DNA of 64,000 nucleotides from NCBI GenBank assembly GCA_028023455.1, contig JAQFVV010000204.1, positions 763,501-827,500 on the forward strand, written 5' to 3'. The position numbers and the translations under genes are program-made. Shown here in pieces: positions 23,920 through 38,599 of this stretch. How positions within the stretch are numbered: position 1 is the stretch's first letter; each line of letters opens with the position of its first letter. Origin of the DNA: Epiperipatus broadwayi (lineage: Eukaryota > Onychophora > Udeonychophora > Euonychophora > Peripatidae). The notes below the pieces were generated by a model. The model was given only the letters and a program-made list of their open reading frames with translations. It searched no databases and was not told the origin of the DNA.

Positions 23920-25136
23920 TATTTGTTAAGAATATAAATCCGTTATAGCTGTAATACCGTGATGCAATCTATCAACTGCATCTGTAATATGCGAATCATA
24001 CTTTCACTTATTAGGCATTTATTGTTTCACTTCACACATATTAATCTCTTCCTAATACACATTAGCTCCTGTATAATTTACGTTGGTCTATTCATAATAC
24101 ATAGTGTTTTTTTTCTTAAACATATATTATCTTTTATTACATGCACAATAAATCCTAGCAGTGGTGGGAGGTTATGCAAGAGTCCAATCATGATCAGTTG
24201 TTACTCATTTCGAATAATTTACATTTAAATGTAAGATTGACATAAGTAGATTTTCAAGAATAGTTTAGTACAATAAGGAGATAATTTATTCAAGTACTAT
24301 CTGCACATATTTATATAGTAAAATAATAAGCTTTATTTACTTATATATATATTATAAATTCACAGACAGTCCAATTTGTAATAAAATAAAAGTACGTCAG
24401 AGAAAAACAAATGTATATGAATTATAGAACAACAACAAAAAAAGAATGGGATTTGACGTCCTAGAAATAGAAATAATATGAAATATATACTTTAAAAAAA
24501 CTATATATTTTATATATAAAGTTGCTTTTTGTTTAATGCACAAAAATAAATAGATTGTAATGTTAAAGTCTGTTTCTAATTCTGATGTGGAGTATAGAGT
24601 TTAGAATTCTAAAGATATCGAATAAGACTAGAGTGTAGATAAAATATATATAGTAGGAGATATTCAAGTTTAAAGGTATGCTAGAATGGTAAAAATAATT
24701 TTTCATTTATTATACTCTTGGTGCATTTTCTAAAATTATATCATGTGTGTACTTTTGACTATTAATCTAATAAAGATGTCTTTTATATTAATCTAAATAA
24801 ATGCGTTGATTAAAATATTCAAATATTATCCTAATATCTTCACATGCTTGAAAGCAATTTAAAAGAGTCATCTCAAAAATTGACTTCACTTAAAATGTAT
24901 AATCAATGATGTGTAAGATTGCACTTAACCAAACCAATAAAGTGCTTGGCTGTACATCAATATTCTTTCTGACATATTACTTAGAACATATTTGCATGGT
25001 TTTTAAAAATAATTTCATTAAAATTAATCGGTTTTATATATGCACATCATTATTATTTTAAAGGTTTTTATTCTAAAAAAAAAAAAAAAAAACTACTATT
25101 AGAAATTAGACTTTTGAAATTTTACATAAAAAAGTA

Positions 25137-25168
<32 letters not shown>

Positions 25169-25560
25169 GGAATATTTAAATAAAATTAAATTTTTCTAAA
25201 GACATTCAATACATATATTAGATAATAGAATTAGTCCAATATAAAAATACAATTATAAATATAATATTTATTTTTTCCCTTTTTTTTCGTACTTATTTTT
25301 TTTAATATTTCTATTGCTTCAATTTATTAATACATGAGTACATCGTTTTGTATTTGTACTTAGGCTTTAGATTGAATGCAAAGGTGGCTGAAAATAAAAT
25401 GAATTCAGATATGAAGATTAATGCAAATCGGACTTCATGTTTACTTTTTTTGTTTTCACTTAATATACTTTTACATTTAATTAAGTTAGGGTAGAGCCCA
25501 GTTATCATAATCCTCTCATGCATTATCTCTCTACACTAACTATGATAATGAGTATATATA
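23920..25560. other. AT-rich DNA without recognised genes
   Basis: Only a short TA run at about 25,140-25,168 and poly-A/poly-T tracts are visible. The short open frames here show no recognisable motif. Confidence 0.45.
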
Positions 25561-25725
25561 TATATATATATTGTACCGGTAAAATCACCATGCATAATCA
25601 TGCACAGTAATCCGAATTCAAACCCAGTCCACGTCTAGGAATAAATTCCAAAATGCAAACTAAATTCAAACCCAAACCCCTGGCATGACCAATCGATGAA
25701 CAACACAACAATGGTACGTGGTTTT
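25560..25725 (-). repeat. SINE-like repeat sharing the ACCGGTACAATATA 3' end
   Basis: On the minus strand it ends TTTTACCGGTACAATATATA, the same 3' terminus and TA tail as the family X copy at 4.1 kb. Two B-box-like strings, GGGTTTGAATTCGG and GGGTTTGAATTTAG, lie upstream. The body differs from family X, so the shared part may be only the tail used for retrotransposition. Confidence 0.45.
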
Positions 25726-27560
25726 CCCTTTACTAGCTCGTTGGAAAACACAGACTAAATTACCCTACAATCAGTTATTCATATATATCTTATATTCGAT
25801 ATATTGGTGCGGTTAATAATTCAATATATATTTAAGTTGTCGATACAGACAGCAGGTGATTAACTAGATTTCGGGAGTAATAAGAAAAGAGAGACAAAAA
25901 TAGATTAGATAAATTTTTAATAATTATTGAAATCATTGAATCCTATGTACAGATACGGTAAAATTTTCATACGTATATTTATACTAATTTGCTGCTAGTC
26001 CTTAATAATCGTTTTAGACTGATAAACAAAATGCATGCCAATATTTATATGTTTTAAATGGTCGTACGAGTTGATATGGGAATCAGAGTAATTTGAGCAT
26101 TTAAAATATTTAATTCCTATTTTATATTAAGTTGTTTGATTTTAATAGATTCAAACCATTACGTATATGGATAATTGGAGGAGGCTTTATATAAAAATAT
26201 AATATAATAATGATGTACTGATGGTTGCAGAGATTAAGATATACTACAATAATAACTTGCGGTGCATTGACGGAAGACCGGGCAGCTTGTACTTTGACAA
26301 GTCTTAATGCCCCTAAGTAGATCTGGGACACTACAACCAGCCGGGATCATTTTCGAACCCCGGTGATCCAAGAGATTATCTGGAGAAGAATTTCTTTCTT
26401 TCCAATTGGTAGTAAAAACGAGATGCCAATTTAGGCGAAGGAAAAGGCACTGCCACAGTAACATTGAGGAAGAGTGATCGGAAGTGAACTTAAAGCGAAA
26501 CTATATAAAACCTTGATTATCTCTCCATAACATTTTCTATGCAACAATCTGATATGACTATTCAAAATAAAACATGGCGAAATCAAAAGATCACCAAAGT
26601 AACGATTAATTAATTTCACTCTGAAACCCATAACTCCCCAGGTTGTTCGGAAGGTAATAATAGTAACAAAAATATTCACTTTATATTATTACTCCGTTCA
26701 TATATAAAAAAAATAATATAATAAAAATTTAGACTTTATTTTAAATATTTGTGATTTGGAGCAGAGATTAAAATATCATTTTGACAAAATAAAAGGAACA
26801 ATACAGGTACTTGAATATTTCTCAACTCAACATAAACGAACCAATTTTTAGTTCGATAAAAGAAAATTACTTTTAAAATGAATATAATAATAATACTATG
26901 AAATAAACGTAATGGCTTTAACTAGAGTTGAAAAATATTATTATTGGCATCGCTTTGTTTGTAAATGTAAGTAATAATAAAAATATAAGTATATTCACTA
27001 ATGAATTACTATTAGGCACAAAATATTAATAAATTATCATCTAAAGACTAGAGCACAGAAATATTAGAGAAGAAATTTACTGACAGGTTTTAGTGTAACA
27101 TTTTAACGAAGGAAAACAAGAAATTTACATGTAATTACTTAGATTAATTTATAACAGATTAAATAATAAAATTATTAAGCTTAGAGGAAAGTTAAAAGTT
27201 CATGTAACAAGAGTTACCATTCTTTCTTCGTCCGGCTTTTCTCTTTGCAGTAATGTTTATGCAGAATGTAGGCGCGCATTTTGGATTCCTTAGAATGGCA
27301 TGGTTAATTTGAAGGTTGGAATTGAGAAAACTGGAAGCACAGGAAACATTATAGATCAGCGGCTCGAAAGATTTAAATCGGCAGAACAGGGATCAGCTTC
27401 TTGGACTTAGCCCAACATTATTGCAATTTACCAGGCAACTTCTTAATCACAGTTGAGATGATTTCTCTGGAACAACTACTTTGCTGTACTCCGAGATGGT
27501 CTAAGCACAGCAAAGTCAAAAGTAGAGTCCTCTAGTATATTACAATATAAGATGGCTACC
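25725..27560. other. CpG-bearing island with mixed composition, gene not identified
   Basis: GC content is visibly higher than in the surroundings at 26,220-26,660 and 27,200-27,560, with repeated CG dinucleotides. A splice-acceptor-like CTTTTCTCTTTGCAG ends at about 27,251. No long frame follows: the best plus-strand frame after it is under 20 codons. Overlapping minus-strand frames of 69-82 codons (26,122-26,679) show no known domain. It may be promoter, untranslated exon or long non-coding RNA sequence; this is inference. Confidence 0.35.
26270..26420 (-). repeat. tRNA-like (SINE head?) sequence
   Basis: On the minus strand CCGGGGTTCGAAAATGATCCCGG resembles a tRNA T-arm with a B box and an expanded loop. 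A convincing A box at the right distance is not seen, and no second copy of the downstream body was found in the window. Tentative. Confidence 0.25.
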
Positions 27561-28415
27561 GTTGATCATTCTGCCTAGTTTTTTGTTCATGACTCCGCCT
27601 CCTCTGATTTTCCGGCCTCCAGCAATATCTAATTTTGACTATACAATTGCATTCGCATTTCTGATAAGAGTCCTACATTTCTCATTTCCATTGTTTGATT
27701 TACATTTATTTCTAAATTCAATACATGATTCTAAATTGACAAAATAAATAATTACATAGGAATTCGTGAATACAAAATTAAAATTCATTATCTTAACTTT
27801 CAAAGTACAAACTAATTATTCTATACATTTTGTACATGTAAGATTTGACTAAAAATACTGATCAAAGGAATGTGACTTTTGATCAGCATTTTTAAATGAC
27901 TTTGTATAATTTTGAAAGATTTAAAATTTAAAAAAAAATATACACGCAATGAAACTTTTAAATTGAGCTAATATAAACCTACAAACCACACACACGAATA
28001 TTATTTATCATGATTTGTAATATTTATACTTGTAATATTTACATTAAATTCTTTTAAACAAAGCATAAAATAACTAACTTAAAATTTATGTGGCTTGGAA
28101 TAGAAAAAGCCTCACTGCGGGTAAATAGTGATTTAAAATTACTGTACTTCAAAATGAAAACAATGAAACTAAGATCGATCCTTCGATCTGTCTGTTTCAA
28201 TATATATATATATGGGTACATGCACAGTAATTTTGATTCAATTTTATTTCTATATCTATCTATGCATCCATTTATTTATTTATCTTTCTATATAATTGAT
28301 TAATGCACTTATAAAATATCTACTCATTTGTCTCCGATAGTGAAAAATTTCTCAGACTAATCTCTCTCACTACAGTTAGGAACTTGAAACATTTGAAAAT
28401 TCACACAGAACATTT

Positions 28416-28451
<36 letters not shown>

Positions 28452-28520
28452 AATATTTGTAGACTATATATAACTGAAACAGAAGTAATATGTATCTTTC
28501 ATTGAGTTATGTATATATAA
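27560..28520. other. AT-rich DNA without recognised genes
   Basis: It contains a short TA run near 28,200 and a (TA)14 run at 28,421-28,449. The open frames at 27,562-27,747 and 28,088-28,303 have no recognisable motif. Confidence 0.45.
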
Positions 28521-28527
28521 ATAAATT

Positions 28528-28800
28528 ATTAAAAGACAGTGTAATACCACATATCCTTATGCATTTGTTGGTATTTATGCTTAGTTTATTTACATAATTT
28601 TAAATAAATAAATTTAAACTATTGGTTATATGTATAAAATCATCATTTAAAGATTCAGAGGATCAAGGCCAAGTTTTAGTATTAATAACCTCCACATATT
28701 CTATACAGAATTCATTATCTCATTTAAAATTAGATAAACAAACTAAGCATAAATACCATCAAATGCTAAAGAGCATATGGTATCACTGTCTTTTATTAAT
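28528..28800. mobile_element. Palindromic MITE-like element (inverted repeat arms about 78 bp)
   Basis: Left arm 28,528-28,605 and right arm 28,722-28,800 are reverse complements at roughly 85 percent by eye. Both begin AAAAGACAGTG and include GGTATTTATGCTTAGTTT. A 116-base spacer separates them. This is the shape of a non-autonomous DNA transposon (MITE) or fold-back repeat. A target-site duplication was not found with confidence. Confidence 0.6.
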
Positions 28801-28915
28801 TTGTTTACATTACAAATTATAGTCTCAATTATAATTATTTATTTCTTATTATATTTATTAAACGGAGTTTTCATTTCATATTTGAAGGTTGTTAAAACTA
28901 AGGCTTGGCCTTGAT
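28661..28915. repeat. Second inverted repeat interlocked with the MITE-like element
   Basis: GATCAAGGCCAAGTTTTAG (28,661-28,679) lies in the spacer of the previous element. Its inverse, CTAAGGCTTGGCCTTGAT, lies at 28,898-28,915 outside the right arm. The two inverted repeats thus overlap in an interlocked fashion. Confidence 0.55.
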
Positions 28916-29808
28916 TTTTTAAATATTTAAATGGTGATTCTAATATAATTTATTCTATAAATATTGTAATAGTCAAAATGTGCAGTCCAACAAAGTCAAT
29001 CCTAAGAATTAAGAAATGGTCATTCAACTCATGTGCATGTGCAACATATATAAAACATTACCACAAATAATACAAAGCCAAACATCATTACTAGAGCTCC
29101 AGGGAAATCTTCATCTGGCTACCACAGTTGATATCAACTCACCTTTTTTTCTTATAAGTCACTCACTCAGTCAGAGAGATAAAAGATCTACAAAAAACTA
29201 TAAATGCTTTGTAATGTGGTAAATAATACAAAATGCTGAAATAATGAGTATATTGCCATTTTATTCATATTATAACAAAGAAAACAAAAAAAAGTAAAAT
29301 TATAAATGCATTTTACATATATATAAAAGGGTAAGGAATGATACTTGTTCTGAAGATATAAAAAGATCATGGTACATTACTTGGATTTAAACACAGGCTC
29401 TTTATTTAAATATTGTCAGGTTAAGAATTGAAAATATATTTAACTGAATACTAATATTATAAGATAAACATTGGCATTAATTCAGTGACAGTTAAATATA
29501 AATTACTGTTGACTCTCTTAGACAAATTTATATTGACTACTTTCATAAAATTATCATGACTGGAGACTGAGAAATATAACTATAATCATTATCTTAGAGG
29601 ACATAGTATTGATGTATGTTTTATTATTAGAAACATACTTTGTAAAATCATTACTTGAACATTACGTGGTGCAATACATTTGTAAAAGATGGACATTATA
29701 TTATTTTACACATTCCAATAATCCCTGGATGGCTAATGTGGCTCTACTAAAAATAATTTAATGCATAAATCAATTTAAATACACAATACAGCCAAGCTAG
29801 GATTCATT

Positions 29809-29853
<45 letters not shown>
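29809..29853. repeat. Compound (AC)n(TA)n microsatellite
   Basis: About 13 AC units are followed directly by about 9 TA units. The flank at about 29,715-29,750 contains GGATGGCTAATGTGGCTCTA, similar to GGGCTAACGTGGCTAATTAT beside the SINE at 46.2 kb. Confidence 0.95.
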
Positions 29854-32800
29854 AATTATAATCATCATCAATACTTTGATTGAATTGTGATATTTATTTT
29901 TCTAATTTATCATTTTTTAGCATTAAAGCTGAATGAATGTTATAACTTTTTATCATTCTTTAAAATCATCTATCAATAATTTAAAGGATTTTTTTTTATA
30001 TTGTTTATGTTTTATGTCACTACATGCATCTTAAAAATTCAAACATTCATTTTATCATTATTTGGTGAATTTTTTTATTAGTACAATGTAGTTGTAAATA
30101 AGAGCAAGCTTATTAGATCTAATTATAATAAGGTTTATTTTAGCCTTTTGTTATATTGTATTTAGATTTTATATACATTAATACATTATCTATAATTATT
30201 ATTATTAAAGTAGATTATTAATCATTTTACTTTTAATATATATAAAAAAAAAATTATTTGGTTCCCATCCCAACACTAATAAATTTTTATTTGTGCAATT
30301 TTATGTATATAATTTTTACTTCCTCATTTATCATGTCTAGCTTTGTTTATTAAAATATCTTAATATTTTATTTTTAGCACTGATGAATATTTGAATTTTT
30401 ATTTGATGTTGTCTATTGCCTTTTTATCTGTTGATTAATTATGCTTGCTAAAAATTAGAATTTTTATTCTGTACTTCTTCCAATTTCAAATCATTTCACA
30501 ATTTCTTTTTACTTATTTATGAGACTATATTATGTATTGTCATAGATATTTTTGAGAAAATAAATTGTCTTGTTACTTGTTTCTAAATACTATAAAAATC
30601 AAAAAATAATGTGAAGATTGAATATGGTATTTCAAAACCAATGAATTCAATTAATTCAAAGATTTTTAGATCACCATAAAGGCTAGCAAAAATATATTCA
30701 AATTGTACAATTTTATAGCATTTTCATTGATGAAAAAATTAAATTGTTAAAAAAAATCGACGTGTTTTTATGTATATGGTATGTTAATATTTTATAATAG
30801 TATTGATTCTCAACTGTATTTAAACATCAAGCAAGTGGTTGTAATACTAAATTCAATGTTTATTCTCAAACTAACTGTCAATATAAAAAGCAGACGGCAA
30901 TATTATATTGTCTTTTATTTGTACATGTACCGAGTTCAGTTTTTATAAAGAAACTCGTTTATAAAAATTGAATTCTTAAAAAAAAATTTCCTATAATTAA
31001 TTCTCAATTGTACATAGAATATAATTGCAAAAGTCCTCAAAAAAATATTAACATGAAAATAATAATAATAAATCATATATTATCCAATCTATAAACAAGT
31101 CATACAATCATTATGATAAAATGATGCTGTTTTCAATATTGTACTTTTTGCCACCAATGCGATGCATTTTTTTTATTATACAACATATGTAAATAATGAA
31201 TTTAAGATTTTTCTTAATTTTTTATACAATATTCACTAATAAATTCTATTAATAAATTGCATTTAGTTTTGTTTAATTATTTTTTCATTAATTACTCATT
31301 TTAAGTAATATTTGCTTACAATTTACTTTTAATAAATTGTACTAATGAATTACATTTAGATTATACAAATAAATAATGTTTAATTTTATTCAATTACAGG
31401 TTTAAATTTATTTATTTTTAATTAGTAATATTCTTAAACCAAGAAGCCAATAAATATTCTTTTATCATTTTTCTTTTTTTAACAGTATAATTATTTTAAT
31501 GACTTTATTCAAATCCAAATAAAAATAACTCATATAGTGTAGTACTGCATTACTCTTTTTACCACTTTTATGCTTAAATGTGATGTTTTTCCTTTGTTTT
31601 TTTTTTTTTTTGTTTTTTTTTACAAACAAGATTAATCTCAATAGTTACTGAAAATACAAATGCATACTATTTAAGATTTAAAGTATTAATTACACAACTA
31701 ATAAAATGTGCAACAGTTTAATTGCTAACACTTATCTTTTGTATTTACAAAAAATAACTTTTTGATACCTATGGATATTATGGATATTTTTTTTTTTGCT
31801 ACTTTGAACAAGTTTTAATTTCTCTAAATATTATTATTATATTATATTGTCACAACACTATTAAAACTATAAAGTCTTAGTATCTTAATAATGTTGCACC
31901 AAACATATTGGCATTACTTTTTTTTGTTTAGAAATTTTCTGATTTATATATTTATACATTTATCTTGTGCACACATTAACATTATATGGCAAACTATAAT
32001 TTTTTTGGCATTAGAAAAGTAATTCTAAAAACATTATAAAACTACTTTCAGTAGTTTTATATATAACATGGAATGTAACATGGTTGAGAGGCTAAAAGAT
32101 TTTCTTTATTATTTAGGTTGTACACTGCCACTACTTTTTATATAAATTATTTCATATTGATTTATAAAAATATAAAAATTGAAATACCTTCATGGGGAGT
32201 GTACAATTTTTTTTAAAAAAAACTACAAATTCTTTAACATTTTTGACTTCTCTATTGAACATTTATCATCAGGGTGAAAATATCCATATATCTTATAAAC
32301 TCATTTTCAATCTAAAATATTCTAATCATTATTTTTTTGATGGACTTATCAACATTTATAAATCAAAATGGTCTAATATAAAATGTGATTGTTCAATAAT
32401 AATATATTTTTTTAATGCTAAGATTGTCAGGGTTCTAATTATAAGAATTAGATATTATGCTCTCAATTAAATTTAATTAATGTTGTTTTAGACCAAATCA
32501 TCATCATTTATTTTATAAAAATATATTTGTGAGATGCAGATATAACTGTTATTTTCTTTGTAATGTTAATGAACTTGTAAAAAAAATGATGTAAAAGTTG
32601 TAAGTCCTCTTAAGTTCATTCAAACTATTTTTTATCAGTTTAGCATAATACAATTTTTAATATCATACTTTTACTTAATGTACTACTATCTCAGCACATT
32701 ACTTAATTAATAAATGTTTACATGCATTAAACAAGATTATCAACTTTATGTTGAATAACTCGATGACATTTCTTTTTATAAAATGTAAAGATAAAATCAA

Positions 32801-35800
32801 TTTATGTATAAAAAATTCGAATGCAACATTATCAATTTTTATTAATTAACCATTATTTTATACCGTATGATTTATGCAGATTTATAATTTTATTATATTT
32901 GTAAATTTTATTTTTAATATCTGATACAACTGATCTTTGAAAGCATATGCATTATTACTTCAAGAAATCATATGGTAGCTTTGGAATTTTTTCAAAGACT
33001 GTTAAGGAAAAAACTATAAACTAAAATAAATTTTCTTTGTTATTGATATTTGTTCAACAAGTGTATGATATTGGATTATTGATATTTCTCCTCTCGTTAC
33101 TTTTTTTGATATTGAAGCATCTATATAAACTTGGATGATAAATTTCTATCAGCTACATTTACATACAAGCTGAAATATTTTATCTGAGTTTGATTTGGAT
33201 GACCCTAGCTTATAAATATATCAACATCATACATAGACCTATAATTTATTGTCGATTTTCATTTTTTATTTATTGACAAACTATTTTATGTTTGTTATTA
33301 TATTACAATTTATTAGATGCTTTTTATTACTTATCTCTTTGTTATTTTTATGTTTATAAATGTAATGTTTGACTGTTTATTTTGAGTTTATTTTGTGTTA
33401 TGGAAATTAACTGATTTTTCAAATTTTGCTTGATTTTTTAAATCATATTTTTATTTTTACTAACCTCACTTGATTTGTATATATTGATTACAATCTACAC
33501 GTACAAATTTTTATTTCCAAAAATATATACTTTTGTTAACATTAAATATATTTAATAAAAATATATTATTAAAAACAAAATTAAATTTTAAAAGTCGTGT
33601 TGATTAAGTAAAAAAAAGATATATATCATAGACAACATTTTAAAATTCTTAGAAATTTTTAAACAATAAATTAGTATTCATTTCATTACATGTTCTTCAA
33701 CCATAAGAATAAAAACGCCTAAAAGAGATAAACTCCCTCAAGATGAATTTTCTGTTGCAGTAATACTCTTTAATTGGTTGTGTGGTTTAATGACATCATG
33801 CGTATATATGTAATAGTAAATAATAATAATAACAGGAATATTAATTTTTAATTGAACTTAAAATTTATATCTGAGATGAAATTAGTAACAATCATTTGTA
33901 AATTTATCTAAAGCAAATAGTGTTAAAGACGTGAGTAAAAAAATTACTATTGTAATTCAAATTACTGTAATTTATTATATATATAAAATTGGTTATGTCA
34001 GAGCTGTAAAATTTATGTACATTTTTACATTGAAATTCTCATTTATAATTATTGTTTATGCATCTAAATCAGTAAAAGTCTTTAATATATTTAACTCACT
34101 GGAAAGTGAAACTTGATTTCTTATATTAAGGGAAATTATTAAACGTCAAATTTTCGCACATAATTCTGGGCTGATGATTAATTGTGATAGGAATGATTTA
34201 ATGTAAAAGGTCCTCTGATAAAACAAACAAAAAAAAATTCCAAATACACAGTATTCCTAATTCCTTTAATAATATAAATATTATTAAGCTCGAAATAGGT
34301 TCATATTTTATCTTAAATACCTCAGAAACTTTATTATTTGCTAGATCGTATGATTTCAGTTTGCTCTTCCTATTTTAATTGGTCATGGCTTTTGGTAGTA
34401 TCATAGATGAAACCTTTATGTAGATTATTACATGGTGATTTTCATTTCAAGTGGAGCCATAATATCTGCTATATTTTTTTCTAACCACTACCCCACATGC
34501 TTTCTATATTACAGATAATAGTCCATATTTTGATAAGTTTAAATTACAACAGTAAACATTGTTTATTAAACATCAAGTGCACAACACTTTTCAACATGCA
34601 TATATGTATAACATAGACACCCATATAAAACAAATACTTTTTTACTGTATAGAATGCACATATAAATTAAAATTAAGATATAAACACAATTAAATAATAA
34701 TTATTAATAATAAATTGAAAGCATATATTATAAAGGTGTAAACATATTTACTGTGTGCATATTTACTCATTGATATTTACTCAAAAATAAAACTTAAATG
34801 CCATATCATTTTTCTAAAAATAAAATAAATAAAATTCTGTCTTTTATTCCAATTAAATATGTTCTGGTTGGTATTATTTTTCAATATATTTTCTCTACAG
34901 AAATGCAATAGCATTCTCTAGTTATGTTGATATTTTAAGTCTATATCAACTTTAAGAATGTTCTTCAATTTCATAAAACACTTAGCATTATGCTTACAAA
35001 ACATTTTATTATGCAAAACACTGTATATCATATTCTAGAGAAAAAAATAAAGTCAAGTTTTCAACATAAAGTGTTGAAATGTTGTAAATAAAAATGTTCA
35101 TGTATGGCACTTTATGACAAAAAAAAATTAGCATCTACTTATTGAAATAAAGAATTCATTATTCATTTCAACAAAAAAAAATGTTTTTTTTTTCTTCTAA
35201 GAAAAGTGATATGCAAATTTGGTTTTAAAAAAAGGAACCAAAAAAATGTGCAAAAACAGAAATAACTTTTCTTATTACAAAATCAATTCTTTTGTTATTT
35301 GTGAGATTGGGAGATTGCTTCATTGAAACCCCAGAATTTTCCTATGCTTTGTCAATAAAAAGTAAGAATACTACTAACAGATAGACATAATCTAGAGCAT
35401 GTGTGAATGAGACTGAATAATTCCAGCTGACATGAAAAAATAGATTTATTTTAACCCTAATCCTAAATGACAGCTAAAAATTATATGACTATATTATCAC
35501 CATAAACAAACTTTTAATATTTGTCAGAAAAGTAGTAAATGACAATTATTGGTTTTGGTTAGTCTTATATTTAAATACTTGTAAAGAATACTTGTTATCA
35601 GAATATTATTTTAAAAAAAAAAAAAAAACTCCCAGTTTAAAAAAAAAAGAATTTGTAATATTAAATTGTTCAAATTATTTTTTAAAAATAAAATATTTTT
35701 TATATATCACACATGTATGCTAAGCTTATGAATTTTATATAAGTTATTAATAAGATGTAAAAATAAAGAAATAATGATGATCAGGTAAACACAATTCATC

Positions 35801-36235
35801 ATATAAATTGCCTAAGTGTCAAATATTTATCATTATTGATGTAATTATTTCCATTAGTCTCATTCAATCATAGTTAAACTTACATTTAATTATATTTTAT
35901 GTAGATGAATTTATATATGTGAACAGTTGTTTGTTCAATGTTTAATAGTTTACATATGTTCACATTTATATGGGAGAATATATTTCTATTAGTTTAATGG
36001 ATTAAAAATGGATCTCACAATGAATCATTCTTGTATAGAGTGTAGTTGTATTAAATTAGGTTTAGGACCAAACAGCCAATCCTTATAATTATTGTATTAA
36101 AGGTTTATTCAGCTAGGATTAGTATCAAAATACCATCCCTTTTTAATTACTATCATATAAGCAGTTATGTTTAATGTTAGGATCTAAACAAAAACTATTC
36201 TTTATGATTATTGTGATAAAGATAGCATTTATGTA

Positions 36236-36303
36236 TATCCCATATAGATCATATGTATATATATATATATATATATCCCATATAGATCATATGTATATAT
36301 ATA
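36236..36303 (+). repeat. Local tandem duplication with TA tract
   Basis: The string ATCCCATATAGATCATATGT followed by TA repeats occurs twice in succession, about 37 bases apart. It looks like a recent slippage or unequal-exchange duplication. Confidence 0.9.
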
Positions 36304-38599
36304 AGCACTAGAAGACATGTGAGTAAAATATGTGTTTGTATTTATGGATTTATACATGTGTAGAATTAGATTTAAGTTTATTAAAGTCAGGGTTAAAGAT
36401 AGAGTAAATATGTTGCATTGTCTGTGAATATATTAATAATATGATGTATAAAGATTAAAAGACTTTGTTAAAGAAATAAATTGCATATCAATTAATAATT
36501 ATACTTTGTAAATAAATTACTGTTGCATGATTTGTTAATTTTATTAAAGAAAATAAACTTAACATCAACTATAAGTACCTTTGTAAATAAATTATTATTA
36601 CAATATTTGTTACTTTGTTTATGAAAGATTCTGGTCTACTTTTATTCATCTGTAGCAACTTATGTTCTCTTCAATATAGCCCAGCATTATAAATGGGACT
36701 GTGTAATGGTTAAATTATTATATTGAATAAAATATTTTAAATATATATGTGTTAGTTTATTCTTCTGATGCTTAAAGCCAGATGGCGCCCATTTAAATTA
36801 TGTAAACAAATAGAGAAAATGTAAATAAAAGAACTATGCTATGTCTGACCATTACACTATATTATAAAATGTACTAAATTTCCAAACTTTAATATTTTGC
36901 TTTTTAAGTGTGATGTCATGAAGTATTCTGGGATGGAAACTTGACTGCTGCCATATCATAAAATTTATTAAATCTATTACTTTAATGTTCCTTCATTTTT
37001 TATTTATTAGCACATACTTACAACAATTTTACTAAATTGTACTTTAATTATGAAGAAAATATTCTTTAATAAATTTTTTTTTGAGATTTGAGAATGTTAT
37101 ATTAAACAAGAAAAAAAAATCGCTGCCACCATAACAAAATTCATGAAATTTAATAAGTTTTTGAATGTCAATGATTTTATGTGTTTGTTTGTTTATTGTT
37201 TACTTACATTTCTTTAGATAGTGTGCTTTTGAAGTTATGTATATAGATATAGCATGTAAGTCATGGTTTATTATATATTTAATATTTACATATGTAACTC
37301 TGAGAAAATACTTAATTTAATATACATAAATCATTGCAGAAAAGGTTCCATTTCATGTAGTTCAAATTCTCACATATAGAATATTTTTGTTTGACTACTA
37401 ACTCATAGTGGGTTGTCTTATGGCTCAAAATAACTCAGTCAGATTCTATTATTATTTTCTAGATCACCATAGTTCCAGTTTATTTTTTCAGTTTTAACTT
37501 ATTGGGAGTTCAATTTTATCATAGCAAAAAAAAATTGGATTATTTCTCAGAGATATATGAATCTATATATATATATATTGAAAAACTAAATGTTGATATG
37601 AAAGAACTGTTTAAAATTTGTAAAAAAAAATATTAATTTATATTCATTAGTGTAATTTATACTTGTCTGAACTAGGTTTATATTTTATTCAAAAATTAAT
37701 TTAAAAATTTGCAGATTTGCTATTTTTATTTTTTTTTGCTTGCAAACATTTATATAAAAGACTATGAATTTATTTCCATCCTATATTCTTTAAAAAAGTG
37801 CCTAATCTCCTTTATGTTTTTAATTCCTTATTTTTTTAAATTTATCATATAAATAATAATTTTTTTAAATTCCATATGATATTATGCTAGACAGCATTTG
37901 ATTTACTTATGAGTTAAATTGCTTTTAATTTACTAATTAATTATCTTAATGATTTATCTATCTGAACATCCTACTTTTTTAAATAAATAGTTATAATGTA
38001 AGTGAATTAAAAATTGATCTACAACACCTTTGCACGTTAATATTTTTTGAAAATATTTAATTTATTTAGATTTGTATTTTTTTTTTCTACATCTAATTAA
38101 ATCTGTAACCATTCCGAACAAAAGATAAATTCACTTTTGGCTTTAAATTCTTCAATTTTACAATTGTTTACATAGATTGAATAATCAATAATTGAAATTA
38201 ATGGTTGGGTTTGGCAACAAAATCATAAGTTAGAATTTGTTAAATTCCATTTTTCTTTCTATAAGATTTATTTAAAAACTGACTATTTATTTGCCTTGTA
38301 TTCTTTCCATACAATCTATAAATAAATCATTCTTTTTTTTTTTTATTGCATGTAGTAAACAAACAAAAAAAACTAATAATGATTTCGATTTTTATATTTA
38401 GTCTTTGCACTGATTTTGTATGTTTTTTTTTTAAATTCGTAATATTTCTGCAATTCAAAACCAGAATTTGTGATCCCAATATTATTATAAATTTACTCTG
38501 ATTTAGTCAAGAAAGTGTTACCAAATAAACACTTAACTTGCTAAGAAATATAAATAAAAGTTATAATAAAGTCAAAAAACTACGGAGAGACTTTCTTTT

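Larger units (their letters stand above)
28950..38590. other. Long AT-rich stretch without recognised genes
   Basis: No coding similarity, RNA gene or clear transposon was found in about 9.6 kb. It holds poly-T tracts (for example near 31,600), short TA runs, and a perfect AAAACTACT-TTC-AGTAGTTTT hairpin at about 32,038-32,058. The few 60-92 codon frames (such as 32,192-32,470) have no recognisable motif. Confidence 0.4.
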
